From: Silene latifolia | Taxonomy: Eukaryota; Streptophyta; Magnoliopsida; Caryophyllales; Caryophyllaceae | Reading direction: 5' to 3' | Assembly: GCF_048544455.1 (NCBI RefSeq) | Contig: NC_133538.1 | Coordinates: 19,619,969-19,683,968 of the forward strand | Length of the DNA stretch: 64,000 nucleotides | Shown here: piece by piece, positions 1 through 11,585 of the stretch | How the letters are laid out: every line of letters starts with the position of its first letter | How positions within the stretch are numbered: position 1 is the stretch's first letter | Program-made: the position numbers and the translations under genes | The notes under the pieces: model-generated | Databases searched by the model: none | The model's input: only the letters and a program-made list of their open reading frames with translations | What the model was told of the DNA's origin: nothing

Positions 1-270
1 TTTCACTTTGTATTCTTCACGAACATCATACAAGGCAAAGCTTTTCTCCAATTCACGAAACCATTCGGTCAGTGCCACCGGGTCTACTTCACCACCATAA
101 GTTTGAGTCTTGTTTCGAGTCAATTGACTTACCACCCAAGTGTAAGAACCGGGTCTATCACCTTTTGGAAACTGAGGAGGGGGAGGAGGAGCTGGTTGGT
201 TTTGCTGATTCTGAAGAATCTGAGTAAGAGCTTGCAATATTGCATTATCAACGTTTCTTGTAGGAGCCAT
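1..270 (-). CDS. TK1 gag, N-terminal 90 codons (partial)
   Basis: Capsid polyprotein of a Ty3/gypsy element, which would form the cytoplasmic particle. The frame opens with ATG at 270-268 and stays open to the window edge. The protein begins MAPTRNVDNAILQAL, then has a Q-rich stretch and a proline run at about residues 27-33. Near residues 59-75 comes YGGEVDPVALTEWFRELEK, which fits the gag fold of chromovirus-type elements (the general pattern is F.G..DP..A..W...LEK.F). The start lies about 160 bp downstream of the PBS in the sense direction, as expected for gag. There is no frameshift in the visible part. The capsid C-terminus, zinc knuckle and pol are off the window, so whether the element is intact cannot be judged. 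Confidence 0.75.
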   Translation of the reverse strand, partial: MAPTRNVDNAILQALTQILQNQQNQPAPPPPPQFPKGDRPGSYTWVVSQLTRNKTQTYGGEVDPVALTEWFRELEKSFALYDVREEYKVK

Positions 271-432
271 CTTATAAAAGAGAACATTTGTTAGCATCTA
301 AAAAATAGCAATCACAAAGAGACTACAACATAAGGTCCTAAGTCTACCCATCCTACCCATCTCTCAAGTTTATTATTTTAAGGTCAAGTTATTTATATTG
401 GGGGTGCACAAACGTGCGTCGGGAGCATATAT

Positions 433-444
433 GCTCTGATACCA
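433..444 (-). other. TK1 primer-binding site (tRNA-Met)
   Basis: Minus-strand TGGTATCAGAGC, complementary to the 3' end of initiator tRNA-Met, two bases inside the LTR end. It would prime minus-strand DNA synthesis. Confidence 0.9.
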
Positions 445-446
445 AC

Positions 447-3298
447 TGTGACACCCTCATTCGTTGCGGAAAAGTAAACACATAATTCTAGATAAAAATT
501 GCATGGATATGTTTGTAATAGGTTCATTTGGGTAAAAACCTGTAATTTTTAAAACCTGAACCTGTTATAAAAATATCCAAATGGGAAGGTGTCAAACATG
601 CAAGGTCCAAAATAAATCTCATAAATAAAACATCGCTAATGTCGCGAAACAAAGTTATACAACCCAAATATGAAAAAGGGAGACATATGTCCCTAAAAAG
701 TATATGACATAAAAAGTGTTTAAGGGTCACAATAAAATAAAGCCAATCTAGGTCCCAAGGTTACTTTGCTCGCCAGCTCGTCCATGTACCCCATATATGC
801 ATCACCTACCTGTCAATCGCATTTTATACAAATACGAAAGCCACAGTCAGTGGGGAGTAACTCCGAGTTCTCCCAGCCACGAAATGTCATAATTAATATA
901 ACATGTAAACATAAGAATATGAATATGAATAACACATAGCCTTAGCATATAGATGCTAGACAATCGTGCTTATCATGTGAACAACAATATAACAACACAT
1001 AGTCCTAGCATGTGAATACTAGACCGACTCATACTACACTATCATGTGAATCACATAACATCCGGGAATCCAAATTCTATCAACCATAGCCAGCTTGCAT
1101 CATGAGGTATAAGTTCTTAGGACAGTCAATAGTCACTCTGTAACTCGAGTCTATACCATGAGGTAAGGTAAACACCCTAGTCCTAAACCTGCGCAGACCT
1201 AGCGACATGCGGAAAACTACCGCATCCAAGACCCATGATAACAACACATGAGTACCCCTAAGGAGTCCACCAAAGGGTTGGCTAGTACTTAAGCTGACCA
1301 CATACTTCTAAGAGTACGTCAGGAGGTCATGCCCTAACTTGGATATAAACCCACCAAGCTAAGACACAAAGGCTATTAAGAGGTGAACATACACTCGTCA
1401 AAGACTATAAGGGCCTATCTATGACGATGGTCTAAGATACCAACACCACACAAGACAAGTAGGACACCCACTTAACCATAAGAGGGGCAAAGAGTCCAAA
1501 CTTGCACAAACAAATGATCATACACACCCTAGCATATGAAAGGCTACACAAGAGCATATTCAGCTGACAATCCAACAATATCTCCAATATCAATAATAAT
1601 CCAAATTCCAGCTAACCAACAGTACCATAATCCATGAGAACAAGCTAAAATGGCAAAGAGGCAACAAGACTCAAGCATAAGGCATCCAAAGCATCCAACA
1701 ACCAACATGTGAAATGGTAATAAAAAATATCAAGGCATTACATAAAACACCCAATAACAACGAATTTCACCTCAAAGACAAACCCTCGACCCTAGTCCTG
1801 CGACGGGTCATCGGTCAAATTGAGGCTGACCGGTTTAAACATAGTTTGACCAAACTCGTTCGGTCAATCTGGCCCAGCTCAGAGTCTTGGCCCTTTTTGG
1901 CCCAAATCACGAAATTCATCACAATATCATTCTCATGCCATTTCCAATTTCTATCACGTGAAAAACTATCAACATAAGTAAATATATTCCAACTTACAAA
2001 ATAACCAATTCAATTAAATTCTCGCATAATAATGATTACCCACATGGCAAAAATACGAAAATACATAAATACGCAAACAAAAGACCCAAAACATCAAACA
2101 ATAGACCCAAGACCCGACCCAAAGTGACGGGTCAAAGTCCGGGCCGTGAGCCGCCGGGCCTGCCGGGCTGCCGCGCCCCTATTACGGGCTGTTTTGGCGG
2201 TTTTTCCGCCCCTTTCCCTTTTTACTACCAAAATCCGTTTCAAGCTCAATTTAATACCGTCTCAAGCAACAATCAACAATACCCATTTCGTTTCAATACT
2301 TAAACATGTGAAAACAACATATTTAACACACTTTAACAACAACAATACATGTGAAAATTAAAGTTAACATGTTATTTATCACATAAGCATCCAACACATC
2401 ATAAACAACACTAATGTGACATTAAATCGTCGAGTAACTCGGAATAGTTACCCTAAGCTAGCAAAGAGACAAGTAATAACTTGAGAAAGCTTCGAAAACC
2501 GAAAATTATGCATCATCTTCCACAATATATGAGTCTCCTAACTCATCTTCATATTCTTCATCTATAAGAACAACAAAAACACAATTATTAAGCTTAAATT
2601 CGAAAACCCTAAAAGATGAGTCTTAAAACAAAATTGGGGAAAATGAAAATAAAGCTTACTAGTAGATGAGGATTGAAAAGAGGATTCCAAATATATAATT
2701 TTTATGAGATTTGGTAGAGAAATGGAGGAATTATGAAGGATTTAGGGTTTGTAAGGAGGATTTTTGGTGGGTTTTTGGTGTTTGAGAGAAGGAGGAGATA
2801 GATTGAGAATGGAGGAAAATGAAAGTTGAAAGAGGAGGCAATTAGAGGGAGGTGGCCGGTCAAATGGAGGGGAGGATGGTTCAATTGTTTACGTTTTGGG
2901 TTCGCTTCGACGGTAATTAGAAATATTCGTCGAACGCGATTTCCGAGAATATTTAAGTTCTTAAACACGATTTTACTAAAAGATTAAGTACCCATATGCC
3001 CAATATCCAAACTCGTTTACCCAACGACCGTAAGAAATGGGAAAATCCCAATTTTACGACTTTTATCCGAAATCTATTTTATCAAAGGAAAAGGTTTAAA
3101 TATAGTTTAAATCACTTTTTAACATTTCTAAACTATCAAAAATAATTACATTTCTTCAAAATAAAATAAGATTATATTTTATCAAATAAATTTTATTTCA
3201 AATAAATTTTATTTCAAATAAATTAATATAAAATTAAAATAGATTAAAATATTACTTTTAAAATATAATAAAGGTTTTCAAATTTACGGGGTATTACA
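447..3298 (-). repeat. TK1 5' LTR, 2852 bp
   Basis: On the plus strand it runs from TGTGACACCC to GTATTACA, that is TGTAATAC...GTGTCACA in the sense direction, with canonical TG/CA ends. The sense-strand start matches the other Tekay-like LTRs here. A possible TATA element lies near 2691-2700 on the minus strand, about 600 bp from the LTR start. GGTCAA-type motifs repeat at 1810-1880 and GCCGGGC-type motifs at 2140-2190. The small open frames in it have no recognisable product. Confidence 0.85.
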
Positions 3299-4306
3299 AC
3301 GAGTCACCAACATTGGTGAACTTCCTCTGCGGGTTATTCTTCTTAGTAGACGATTCGACAAGGTTGACCTTGTCGGTCTTGCTAGTTGAGCCATAAGAAC
3401 GACTCGTTGTACCTTGATATCCGCGACCTACCATTTTGGACAAGAGTCCTTTACGGATGTCGTCTTCAATTCTTTTTCCTAGCACAGTTAAGTCTTTGAA
3501 AGACTTTATGTTTTGGTACCTTAGATGGTTCACATAGATTGGCCTGAAATTGTACACGAATTTTTCACCAAGAGTAGCTTTGTTTGGGCGTTCGACGAGT
3601 TGCGTGCTAATCTTTCTCCACCTACTTAGGAAGTCGGTGAAACCTTCTTTCTCATTTTGGGTAAGAACCTCTAGAGTGCGCATATTGACTTGGATTTCAG
3701 CATTATCTGCGTACTGTTTGGTGAACTCAATTGCAGCATCGTCCTAAGTAGCAATTTTCTTTTGATCCAAGGAGTAGGACCATTGCTTAGGAATAGTATC
3801 AAGAGATGAAGGAAAGATCCTTAGGAACATCTCTAGCTTAATGCCTTTGATAGACATATAATCTTTGAATGCACGAATATGGTTCAAAGGGTTTTCATGC
3901 CCCTTAAACTTCGGGATGTCAGTCATGTTGAAGTAAGTTGGCAGTTGAGCATTTACCGCCTTATATTTGCGACTGTTTTCCCTATAGATGTCATCTCCCT
4001 TGAGATACATTAGTTGCTCCTCCAGATACTGGAGTTGCTTTTCAGCTTCAGTAGGACCTGGTGGAAGATTACTTCTGGTTGTTCAAAGGGTGGAGAATTA
4101 TCGTGCATGAGCGCATCGGGAATGGGACCCTCTGTAGGAGGAAGCCTAGCTTCTACAGCGACAATACGGCCTTCGATTGCGTTAAGGCGAGCATAAGCTT
4201 GGTCTTGGCTTGTTTGGAGACGAAGGAGTGCAGCTAGGATTTGATCATTACCATTTACTGGTTGTTCGGGTTGACCATTAATGCTTCTCTGACTAGTCCC
4301 CACCAT
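3299..4306 (-). pseudogene. TAT1 gag, interrupted
   Basis: Capsid gene of a Tat-lineage element. The first frame starts at 4306 (MVGTSQRSINGQPEQ) and covers a short N-terminal region. Near 4010-4040 the reading shifts to another frame, which carries the capsid core, including TDIPKFKGHENPLNHIRAF and LDTIPKQWSYSL. A TAG stop at 3746-3744 interrupts that frame. The same frame then continues (AAIEFTKQYADN, MRTLEVLTQNEKEGFTDFL) until TK1 cuts it at 3299. The order and wording match the TAT2 gag (TDIPKFKGTEDPMQHIRSY, MRTLEVMTQKDKEGFLEFL), which is the main evidence. At least one frameshift, one stop and one insertion make it a pseudogene. The nucleocapsid part was separated by TK1 and would lie left of the window. 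Confidence 0.85.
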
Positions 4307-5075
4307 TTGGACTGAGGATAAGAAATCGACGACGAATCAAAACACGATCGACCATTTTTGTACACTTACTCAAAAAAAAAGACTTGACTCGTGAAGTGGG
4401 TGTGTGCCACGGTGTCAAGTGGGATTTGAAAATGACAAATTTTGAAATGTTTATCTTAGACAACTGTAGTGTAGTTGTAGGAGTGCTGACTCGAAGTGCT
4501 TTTTGAAATAGGTTTGAGGCCAGAAGTTTGACTTGACATTTGGCCAGAGTTTCGGCTTATTCTGCGCTGTTTTAGGCCATTTTTGAAAATGTTTATATTT
4601 TGAAATTGATTTTATTTTACAAAATTTCATCATGGTTTTATTTACAAATGGTGATCATGTATATGATATAAACATACATATGGGCATTAGAATGGTATGC
4701 TGAGTATATTTAAAGTGTTTTGGCTTAAAAAAGGTGGGTTGCCATACCAAGCTATCAAACCCTGGTTTGTAGAAAGGTCCGTGCCAAACATGTGTAAGGT
4801 CGGTTCCTAGTACATTTCCTCGAGTAGTGAAAGCTCTCGATACAAACATGAGTATGTACCGCAGTATGGTTGACGTCAATCGTTGTCCATCTTTAGGCCT
4901 AGATTGGAATTTGGACCGTCCAGACGGGACGATTTGTCGAATGGGTTGGTTTAGGGCCTAGGAAGACCAAATGAAACAACCTAAGATGGTCGAGTAATGA
5001 AAATCGAGAACTGTCTCATATAAACTATTCCCTAACCTTGTTCAAGTTTCACCCTGGGTAACACGTAAGTGTATC
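4307..5075 (-). other. TAT1 leader between PBS and gag
   Basis: Non-coding 5' leader of TAT1. I see no gene in it. Confidence 0.6.
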
Positions 5076-5094
5076 ATCCCCAGCAGAGTCGCCA
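5076..5094 (-). other. TAT1 primer-binding site
   Basis: Minus-strand TGGCGACTCTGCTGGGGAT, of the type used by Tat/Ogre elements and usually assigned to tRNA-Arg. It ends three bases from the LTR and is identical to the TAT2 site at 38965-38983. Confidence 0.85.
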
Positions 5095-5097
5095 AAC

Positions 5098-5890
5098 TGT
5101 GGACATGGGCCAAACGCGCCGTGCGCACCCACGCGTTGTTTGTTTTTGAGGCGGCAACACTTCTCCCACCGAACCTTGGTTTGCCAAAGCACGTCATGGG
5201 TCATTACCAATTTGTGAGGCATTGAAACCGGTGAAAGGTTGAATAAGCCTGCATTTGTGGAGTCGCCACCAATTTATTGTGGAAAAATTGGAAACCGTTC
5301 GAATACCTCGTGCCATGTCAAGACACAAAGTAATTACATGAATACTAAGAACTCGTTACCCTTAGCATTCTATGTCTAGAATGACTCTCGAGATGCTAAT
5401 GGACACGAATGTCCAGAGATAACTGGAGTAAGGAGTGAGGGTACGTATTAAGAAGTTCTTTAATTAGAACACCTGATCCCGCCCGCCTCGATAGCGGCCT
5501 CTACTAATGATTAGGGAAATCGTTCATATTTGATATGTCGTCGATGTGATGTATGCAATGCAACAAACATGGATTAATCCTAGCATGTGGAATTAGACTA
5601 TGTCGGTTAACACGTGTTTTAGCAAACAATTTGGTCGAAGTAAATGTTAGATTCAATACATGTGAATGCCATATTATTAAATCATACATAGTAATAATAA
5701 AAAATGAATTACAATTATTAAGATTACTTATGTTACATGCTTTATTTGATCTACGTCAAAAGCACGCTCAAAGAAGGGATGAAGAAGAAAATAATAGGAA
5801 AATAAAATTAGAATTAAAATATGAAAATATGTCAGATTAGAGGTGATAATATGAATAATAGTTGATTTAAACCGTAATTAGGAGCTACGT
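5098..5890 (-). repeat. TAT1 5' LTR, U5-side segment
   Basis: Starts TGTGGACATGGG on the plus strand (the LTR end in the sense direction), homologous to the TGTGGACCATGG end of TAT2. It is broken at 5890 by ATH1. The remainder is at 49454-51172. Confidence 0.8.
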
Positions 5891-6260
5891 TGATGTGATC
5901 AATATTTGAGCATATTTAGTCCCCGAATTAGCCTCGTTCCCATGCTTTTTAGTGCATATTTGGGTCATTTACTATCTTTAGTCCTTTGTTTTGCATATTC
6001 TTTGAGGTTTTGTTTCCTTGGTAGGAGAGGAGTGAAAACCTTGCATTTTCATGGCAAAATTGAGCTAAATTGATCAAATTTAATGACCAAGCATCAAAGA
6101 GATGACAAGACTAGAAGGCCTTTGTACATAATGTAGTAGATGGGCAATGATGAAGAAGATCCTTGCATCCCCGACAAAATCCCGGAGGATTGTTGGAAGA
6201 AGAAAAGAAGAAAGGAATAAATGGCAAGCTGAACCAAGATCCGAAAGTCTCATCCCTCGG

Positions 6261-6360
6261 GACGCCCGTCCAGAAGCTTCACAGGACGCTCGTCCAAACA
6301 ACCAGGCCGCTCGTCCAACACCTATAAAATCCGCTCGTCCCGACCTTCTGGACGCTCGGA
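6261..6360 (+). repeat. Palindrome array GACGCTCGTC in ATH1 LTR
   Basis: Five copies of GACGCTCGTC or close variants start at 6261, 6285, 6306, 6330 and 6351, giving spacings of 24, 21, 24 and 21. The outer GACG/CGTC is self-complementary. The array lies about 150-250 bp upstream of the LTR TATA box. The 3' LTR holds the same array from 23995. Confidence 0.8.
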
Positions 6361-6508
6361 TTGTCCCCCAGAACAACACGTCCTCTTCCTTCTCCATTCG
6401 AGATGCGCATATTTTTGAAAGACTAGCTAAAAGGAGACCCGCATCTTTTCTTGAGAGGAGCGATTCCTCAAGGACTTAGTAACCCTAATTTGTGCACCTA
6501 ATCCCCAC

Positions 6509-6516
6509 TATAAATA
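6509..6516 (+). promoter_or_regulatory. ATH1 LTR TATA box
   Basis: TATAAATA, repeated at 24261-24268 in the 3' LTR. It sits downstream of the palindrome array and is the probable core promoter of the genomic transcript. Confidence 0.65.
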
Positions 6517-7614
6517 CCCCATTAGTCTAATTAGATTATCATGTTCTTCTTATTAATCTTTAGTGTAGTTTATATTATTCTAATATCTCTTTTATCTTGT
6601 AATCAACTTCTAATCAAGTCTTAATACAAATCTCATTTCCTTAATTTCTCTATTGTTCATCTTTTATTTAGGGTAATTGAAGATTATTTGGGTTTATTGG
6701 GAGATTGACAACCTTCCATCAATCATCAAGTACTTCTATTATTCTTTGCATTATTATTTTGGAATCATCATTAGGTATAATTCTCTTAATCCCTTTTTAA
6801 TTATTGTTAATCATCTTCATTTATTCATCGTGTTTTGCTTTGTTAATATGATTGACAACCTTGTTAACATGTTAAACTTGATAATGAGTGAGTAGTTTCC
6901 TTAACTAGGGTTAATGGGGAATTAGGGGAACCAACATGGGGGATGATTCATGCTTAATTTAATATGTTCACATAATTTATTTATTTGCTTGCTTGTTGTG
7001 ATCTCAACTTATGCACATGTTATGTTTGATGAAATGCGAGCCTATGAATCCTTGCATTTTTTACCCATCACGTACCTTTTCAATGAGACTTGTAAGATAT
7101 AAACCAACTCGAGTCTCATTAGACCATGCATATAGTTGAGTAGGGAGGATTAAGTCAACTTGTAGGTGTTGTACAATCTAATCGATTCGGCTACAGGACC
7201 CAAACCTTCCTAGGATTGTAAGATATAAACCAACTCGATCCTATCACAACAATAATTGCTTGCTTATAATTTGAGAATATGTTTGTATGATCAATTCCCA
7301 TGAATCCCCTATGAACCCATGACACCCTAGTGCTTTTAATCAATTGTTTACATCTCATTTTAGTCATCTTGCTTGTTTACATTTATTGTTATTTAGTTTA
7401 GTGATCTTCTTATCTTAAGCCAAATTGTGACACCGCTAGACACCACTACTTGCAATCAAAAATCCTACATCAATACCCGTCCCTTGGTATCCGACCTTTA
7501 CTTGCCTCTTTACTAGTAGTAGAGTTGTTTGTGAAGTTATAAATATTGTTTTGGTCTAGGTGCTCCTAACGGCAAGTAACCGAAATCTAAGCTCAAAGCG
7601 GGCTCGACCAAAAA

Positions 7615-7632
7615 TGGCGCCGTTGTCGGGGA
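7615..7632 (+). other. ATH1 primer-binding site
   Basis: TGGCGCCGTTGTCGGGGA, four bases after the LTR end. This is the Athila-type PBS usually assigned to tRNA-Asp. Confidence 0.85.
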
Positions 7633-7749
7633 CGGTGTTAACTTGATTTGATTTTCTTTAATTGTTATTAGTTGTGAGTTTCTTTGCCTTGGGGAAGTAA
7701 AACTTCTCAAGGTTTGTTCTAATTGTTTTCGAGTTGTTTGATTTTTTGC

Positions 7750-9553
7750 ATGTCTAGAAGATCACAAGGTAACTTGTTACCCATTGATCACGAAATTGAA
7801 AGGACTTTGACAACCAATAGAAGACTTTCTAGAAATACTTTGAGAGGTATTGGTGAGGTTGTAGATATTCAACCAAATACTATTGAGTTCATCAACCCTT
7901 TTGCAAGAGAAGGTGAGGAGAACCCAACACAAAATCAACCACACAATCACCCCACAATGCCTAAGTTTTCATCACATTCTGTACCAACCGAGGAGAACCT
8001 ACCCAATGGAACTCCCACACCACAACACTTAACCGGAAATTTCATTGCAAAATCCGCATTTATCCAATTAGTCGAAAGAAGCCAATTTTGGGGGATGTCT
8101 AGTGAAGACCCTCATTCTCACATGGAAACTTTTTGTGACTATTGTGATGCGATTTTACAAACCGGAGTGACTCAAGACCAAATTCGATGGGTCTTATTTC
8201 CTTTTTTCTCTAATTGGTACCGTGAAACAATGGTTGAAGAGCCTTGATAAAGCTACTCTTGGAATTGACTCTTGGAAGAAGTTGACTCTAGCTTTCTACA
8301 AAAAATTCTACCCTCCGGAAAAGACTAACATGCTAAGAGCTCAAATTACTGGTTTTAAGCAAAGGGTTGAAGAATCTTTGTATGAAGCTTGGGAGAGATT
8401 CAAAGGAATTTGTCGCTCATGTCCTCATCATGGACTTAGCGAGTGGTTCTTGGTGCAACAATTTTGGAATGGTCTTTATGAAGACTCAAGAAACATTCTC
8501 AACATGGGATCAAATGGTATGTTCACCGAAGTTGACGATAATCAAACTTGGAACAAGATTGAGGAAATGACGGTCCATAATTTACAATATAGTAGACCTC
8601 GTAAGGCGACTAGAGAAGGAAAGCATGAAGTGGACTCTATTACTCAATTGGGTGCTCAACTTAGTGCTCATATTGATACCATCAACTTGAAGTTTGAGAA
8701 GGCTATGGCTAAGCTTAAAGAAGCCTCAAAATCACCAAAGCATCATGTTAATGCCATGGTGGCATCTTCACCAATCCCAAGTGGGATATGTGAGAATTGT
8801 GGAACTTTGAGACATGACCAAAGTGAATGTAGGGGAACAAATGAGCAAGTGAATATTTTTCAAGCATACAAAAGTGGTACCCCTTATTCCAACTATTACA
8901 ATGAAAACACCAAATTCCACCCAAATCTCTCATATAAAAGCCAAAATGTTCAAAACCCTCAACCAACATACACCCCACCTCCCATGAGAAACCAAAATCA
9001 AAGACCCTTTTTCAACCAAAACCAAGGTTATCAAAATCAAACTCCATACCATCAACAAAATGACCAAGGTTTTGATGTTCAAAAAGCGGTCCTCTAAATG
9101 CAAAAGAATCAACAAGAATTTTTCACTCAAATGCAAAAAAATAGCCAAGCAAAAGACATCACCATCAACAACATCCTAGCCCACACAAAAATGTTGGAAA
9201 CTCAAATGACCCTACTAGCATCATCAAGCTCTCAAAGACAAAAGGGGCAATTACCACCTCAAAGTAATCCCCCAAGACATGAAATGGTTAGTGCCATTCA
9301 CTTGAGGAGTGGTACGAGATATGAAGGGCCAAAGAAGCAAGTTGAGGATAAAGTTGTGGAAGCTAGTAACAAAGAGAGAGTTGTGCAAAACTCTAGGGAA
9401 GAAGAACCCGCCAATCAAGAAGTTTCAAAGAAAAGTGAAGAAAAGGCCAAAGAGAAGGATCCCCTTGTGATTAGACTTCCATTCCCGAGTCGTCAAGCTA
9501 AGCCTAAGTTTGATGACCAACTTGGAAAATTTATGGAAATTGTGAAGAATTAA
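7750..9553 (+). pseudogene. ATH1 gag (frameshift and nonsense codons)
   Basis: Capsid and nucleocapsid part of an Athila-type polyprotein. It starts at ATG 7750 (MSRRSQGN). An N-terminal region leads to the capsid signature FIQLVERSQFWGMSSEDP. A run of six T at 8202-8207 appears to hold one base too many: frame 1 runs out at 8247, and the frame starting near 8205 continues with KQWLKSLDKA and AFYKKFYPPEKTNM. A zinc knuckle follows (CENCGTLRHDQSEC, CX2CX4HX4C) at about 8800-8840. Next comes an N/Q-rich stretch. In-frame TAA stops lie at 9095-9097 and 9551-9553, with clear homology on both sides (IHLRSGTRYEG after the first). Gag and protease therefore once formed one frame from 7750 to 10558. 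Some breaks could be sequencing error, since the homopolymer site is a typical one. Confidence 0.85.
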
Positions 9554-10558
9554 GAAGTCTCGATTCCTTTCACGGAATTGATCAATCATGTTTCGGCCTA
9601 TGAAAAGTACATGAAGGACATCCTTACGAAGAATAAATCAATCCGGAAGCTTGAGACTATTGCCTTCACTAAGGTGAGTAGTGCCATCCTTCAAGGGAGT
9701 TCACCTCCAAAACTCAAGGATCCGGGAAGTTTCTCCATTCCATGCACTATTGGTGACACTACAATCAACAAAGCTTTATGTGACCTTGGGGCAAGTGTTA
9801 GTGTCATGCCATATTCGGTTAGCAAGAGACTAGGAATGGGAGAACTCAAATGTACCAACATCACGCTTCAAATGGCAGATAGAATAACAAAGACACCTTT
9901 AGGGGTATGGGAAGATGTTCCCGTGAGAATTGGAAAATTCTTCATCCCGGTGGATTTCGTTATTGTTGACATGGAAGAAGACTCCAACATTCCTATTATC
10001 TTAGGAAGACCTTTCTTGCACACCGCAGGAGAAGTGATCGATGTGAAGCATGGAGAACTCACCCTTGAAGTGGGAGATGAAACCATCACTTTCAATCTTG
10101 ACAAGACCATGAGAGCTCCCCGATTGCATGAGCCATGTTTTATGGTTGATCACTATAGCCAGAAGGAGGATAGGAAGAATTTGGAATTTCAATGGAAAAA
10201 GAAAGTGGATGACGCTCCATCAAAAGAACAAGGAAATTGCAACCATGAGAGCTTGAAAAGCTCACCCATGACAAGTGAAGAAGATGGCCTCATTGACCAA
10301 GACAAGAAAGAAGGAGAGTTGTCTCCATCAACTCAAGAAACTTTTAATAATCAAATATACGAAGTTTGCGGTCTTTGGGATGATGTGTTTGAAGGGATAT
10401 TCAATCCCTATATTGGTAATGCTATGAACCAAGACCAACATGGAAAACAACAAGTGCAAAAATCTATTGAGGACCTTTATCATGATAATGAGCAAGCTTT
10501 CGACTACTTCTTCAAGGTGTTGAGTACCATCAATAACACCTTGAACATGCCCACTTGA
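9554..10558 (+). CDS. ATH1 retropepsin-like protease
   Basis: Aspartic protease domain continuing the gag frame after the 9551 stop. The catalytic loop reads ALCDLGASVSVMPYSV, the Athila version with DLGA in place of the usual D(T/S)GA. The flap-to-C-terminal part includes [19 protein letters not shown], the conserved ILGRPFL strand. It would cleave the gag polyprotein in the particle and works as a dimer. The domain itself is uninterrupted. A charged tail with no recognisable domain follows (about 10150-10558) and ends in TGA, where an RT domain would be expected in a complete Athila element. The nearby start codon at about 9578 is incidental, because the frame is shared with gag. Identity to the ATH2 and ATH3 proteases is clear over ALCDLGAS and IILGRPFLHTAG. 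Confidence 0.85.
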   Translation, partial: EVSIPFTELINHVSAYEKYMKDILTKNKSIRKLETIAFTKVSSAILQGSSPPKLKDPGSFSIPCTIGDTTINKALCDLGASVSVMPYSVSKRLGMGELKCTNITLQMADRITKTPLGVWEDVPVRIGKFFIPVDFVIVDMEEDSNIPIILGRPFLHTAGEVIDVKHGELTLEVGDETITFNLDKTMRAPRLHEPCFMVDHYSQKEDRKNLEFQWKKKVDDAPSKEQGNCNHESLKSSPMTSEEDGLIDQDKKEGELSPSTQETFNNQIYEVCGLWDDVFEGIFNPYIGNAMNQDQHGKQQVQKSIEDLYHDNEQAFDYFFKVLSTINNTLNMPT

Positions 10559-11585
10559 CATCTCACATTGGATGAGAGTTTGGTGGAGTCCTCCCTAAAC
10601 CACCATTTGTAAATATTCTAACTCCCTAACTTGCATTTCAATTATTACATTGCATTTTTATCATTTTTGGATTTATATTTTTGTGCCTTGATCAAGATAT
10701 TCATCATTTGAGAGAAGTGAGGGAGGGACTTATGATTTTATTGATGTTTAGTGCTTTACCTTAGTGTGGGGATAACAATTGCCTAGGCTATTCATGCCTT
10801 TGTAGTGCCCCTACAATGAAGAACACGAGAATTGAAGAGTGAAAATGACACGGGTTACGAAGTACCCACGGATGGACCTGAATCCGTGTGGTGAAGGAAG
10901 GATCCGAGCGGCCAAATGGACAATACGCTCGAGCGTCCAAGTCACCAGACACTCGCCTGGTAGAGCTGCAGAAATCAAAAACCTGGTCTGACAATGAATC
11001 CGAGCGTCTCAGCTGAGAATCTGCTCGTCTCATTCTGGACGCTCGTCTTTCAAGAAAGATGCTCGTCTTTTTAATAGAAAAAATCTGGGATTTTCTCTGT
11101 AAAGGAATCCGAGCGTCCACCTAGAAAGACGCTCGTCCCTGCACAAAGAATCCACTCGTCTTTCCAGAAAGACGCTCGTCCTGTGGCGTCTTTTCCTGGG
11201 CCAAACATTGAGGAATCCGAGCGTCCCGACACCTGGTCCGCTCGTCCTCCACTGCATTTTCAAATATAACGGGTATTTTAAACCCTCTTTTCTCTTTCAT
11301 TCTCATTTCTTCAACCTAAAAACACTACCCAAAACCCCAAAACTCTCATCCTCTCCATCAACAAAATCAAATTTCCTCAACAAAACTCAACCAAATCAAA
11401 TCCAAACTTCCTCATAACAAAAACTAATCACTCCTTTTGCAACAACAAGTGATTCAAACACCAAAATCTTCAACTTTTGAGTCGATTTTTAGGATACAAA
11501 GCAACATTAATTCATCCTATATCGATTTGGGCATTACTAAAAATTGAAGATTTCAATCTTCATTGGTGTAATCAAGGAAAGGAGA
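10559..11585 (+). other. ATH1 spacer with second palindrome array and possible internal promoter
   Basis: Non-coding. A PPT-like TGTGGGGAT box lies at 10765. A palindrome array at about 10895-11250 is followed by TATA-like AT-rich DNA near 11264-11280 and a C/T-rich leader (11281-11400) before the ORF at 11586. The order array, TATA-like, leader, ORF copies the LTR layout. Confidence 0.6.
10895..11250 (+). repeat. Internal GACGCTCGTC / GAGCGTCC array
   Basis: Many copies of the LTR motif in both orientations, for example at 11038, 11058, 11128, 11151 and 11171, plus the reverse form CCGAGCGTCC near 10999, 11109 and 11218. Local spacing is mostly 20-23 bp. Reverse and forward copies often face each other, so stem-loops are possible in the RNA. 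Confidence 0.75.

Larger units (their letters stand above)
1..3298 (-). mobile_element. TK1: Tekay-like Ty3/gypsy element, 5' part only
   Basis: Minus-strand LTR retrotransposon cut by the window start. Reading leftwards it has a 5' LTR, a tRNA-Met primer-binding site and the start of gag. It is inserted in the gag gene of TAT1, which resumes at 3299. The five bases beyond the LTR (3299-3303, acgag) are the expected target duplication, but the other copy lies outside the window. The Tekay assignment rests on the long LTR, the TGTAATACCCC start and the PBS; no pol is visible to confirm it. Confidence 0.8.
3299..5890 (-). mobile_element. TAT1: Tat-like element, gag to broken 5' LTR
   Basis: Minus-strand element interrupted by TK1 on the left and by ATH1 and TAT2 on the right. 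Its 5' LTR is split: 5098-5890 here and 49454-51172 on the far side. Removing ATH1 and TAT2 joins the sequence through TACGT-CAAAG. The PBS and gag match TAT2 in type, so both are Tat lineage, but the LTRs differ strongly. Confidence 0.8.
5891..7610 (+). repeat. ATH1 5' LTR
   Basis: Runs TGATGTGATC...GCTCGACCA, 1720 bp. It is near-identical to 23625-25359 apart from small changes and indels. It contains a promoter-proximal palindrome array (6261-6360) and a TATA box (6509). Confidence 0.92.

Noticed and set aside
1714-2361. Two plus-strand frames in the TK1 LTR as host exons
   Set aside because: Inside a complete LTR, no splice sites or motifs supporting a gene.
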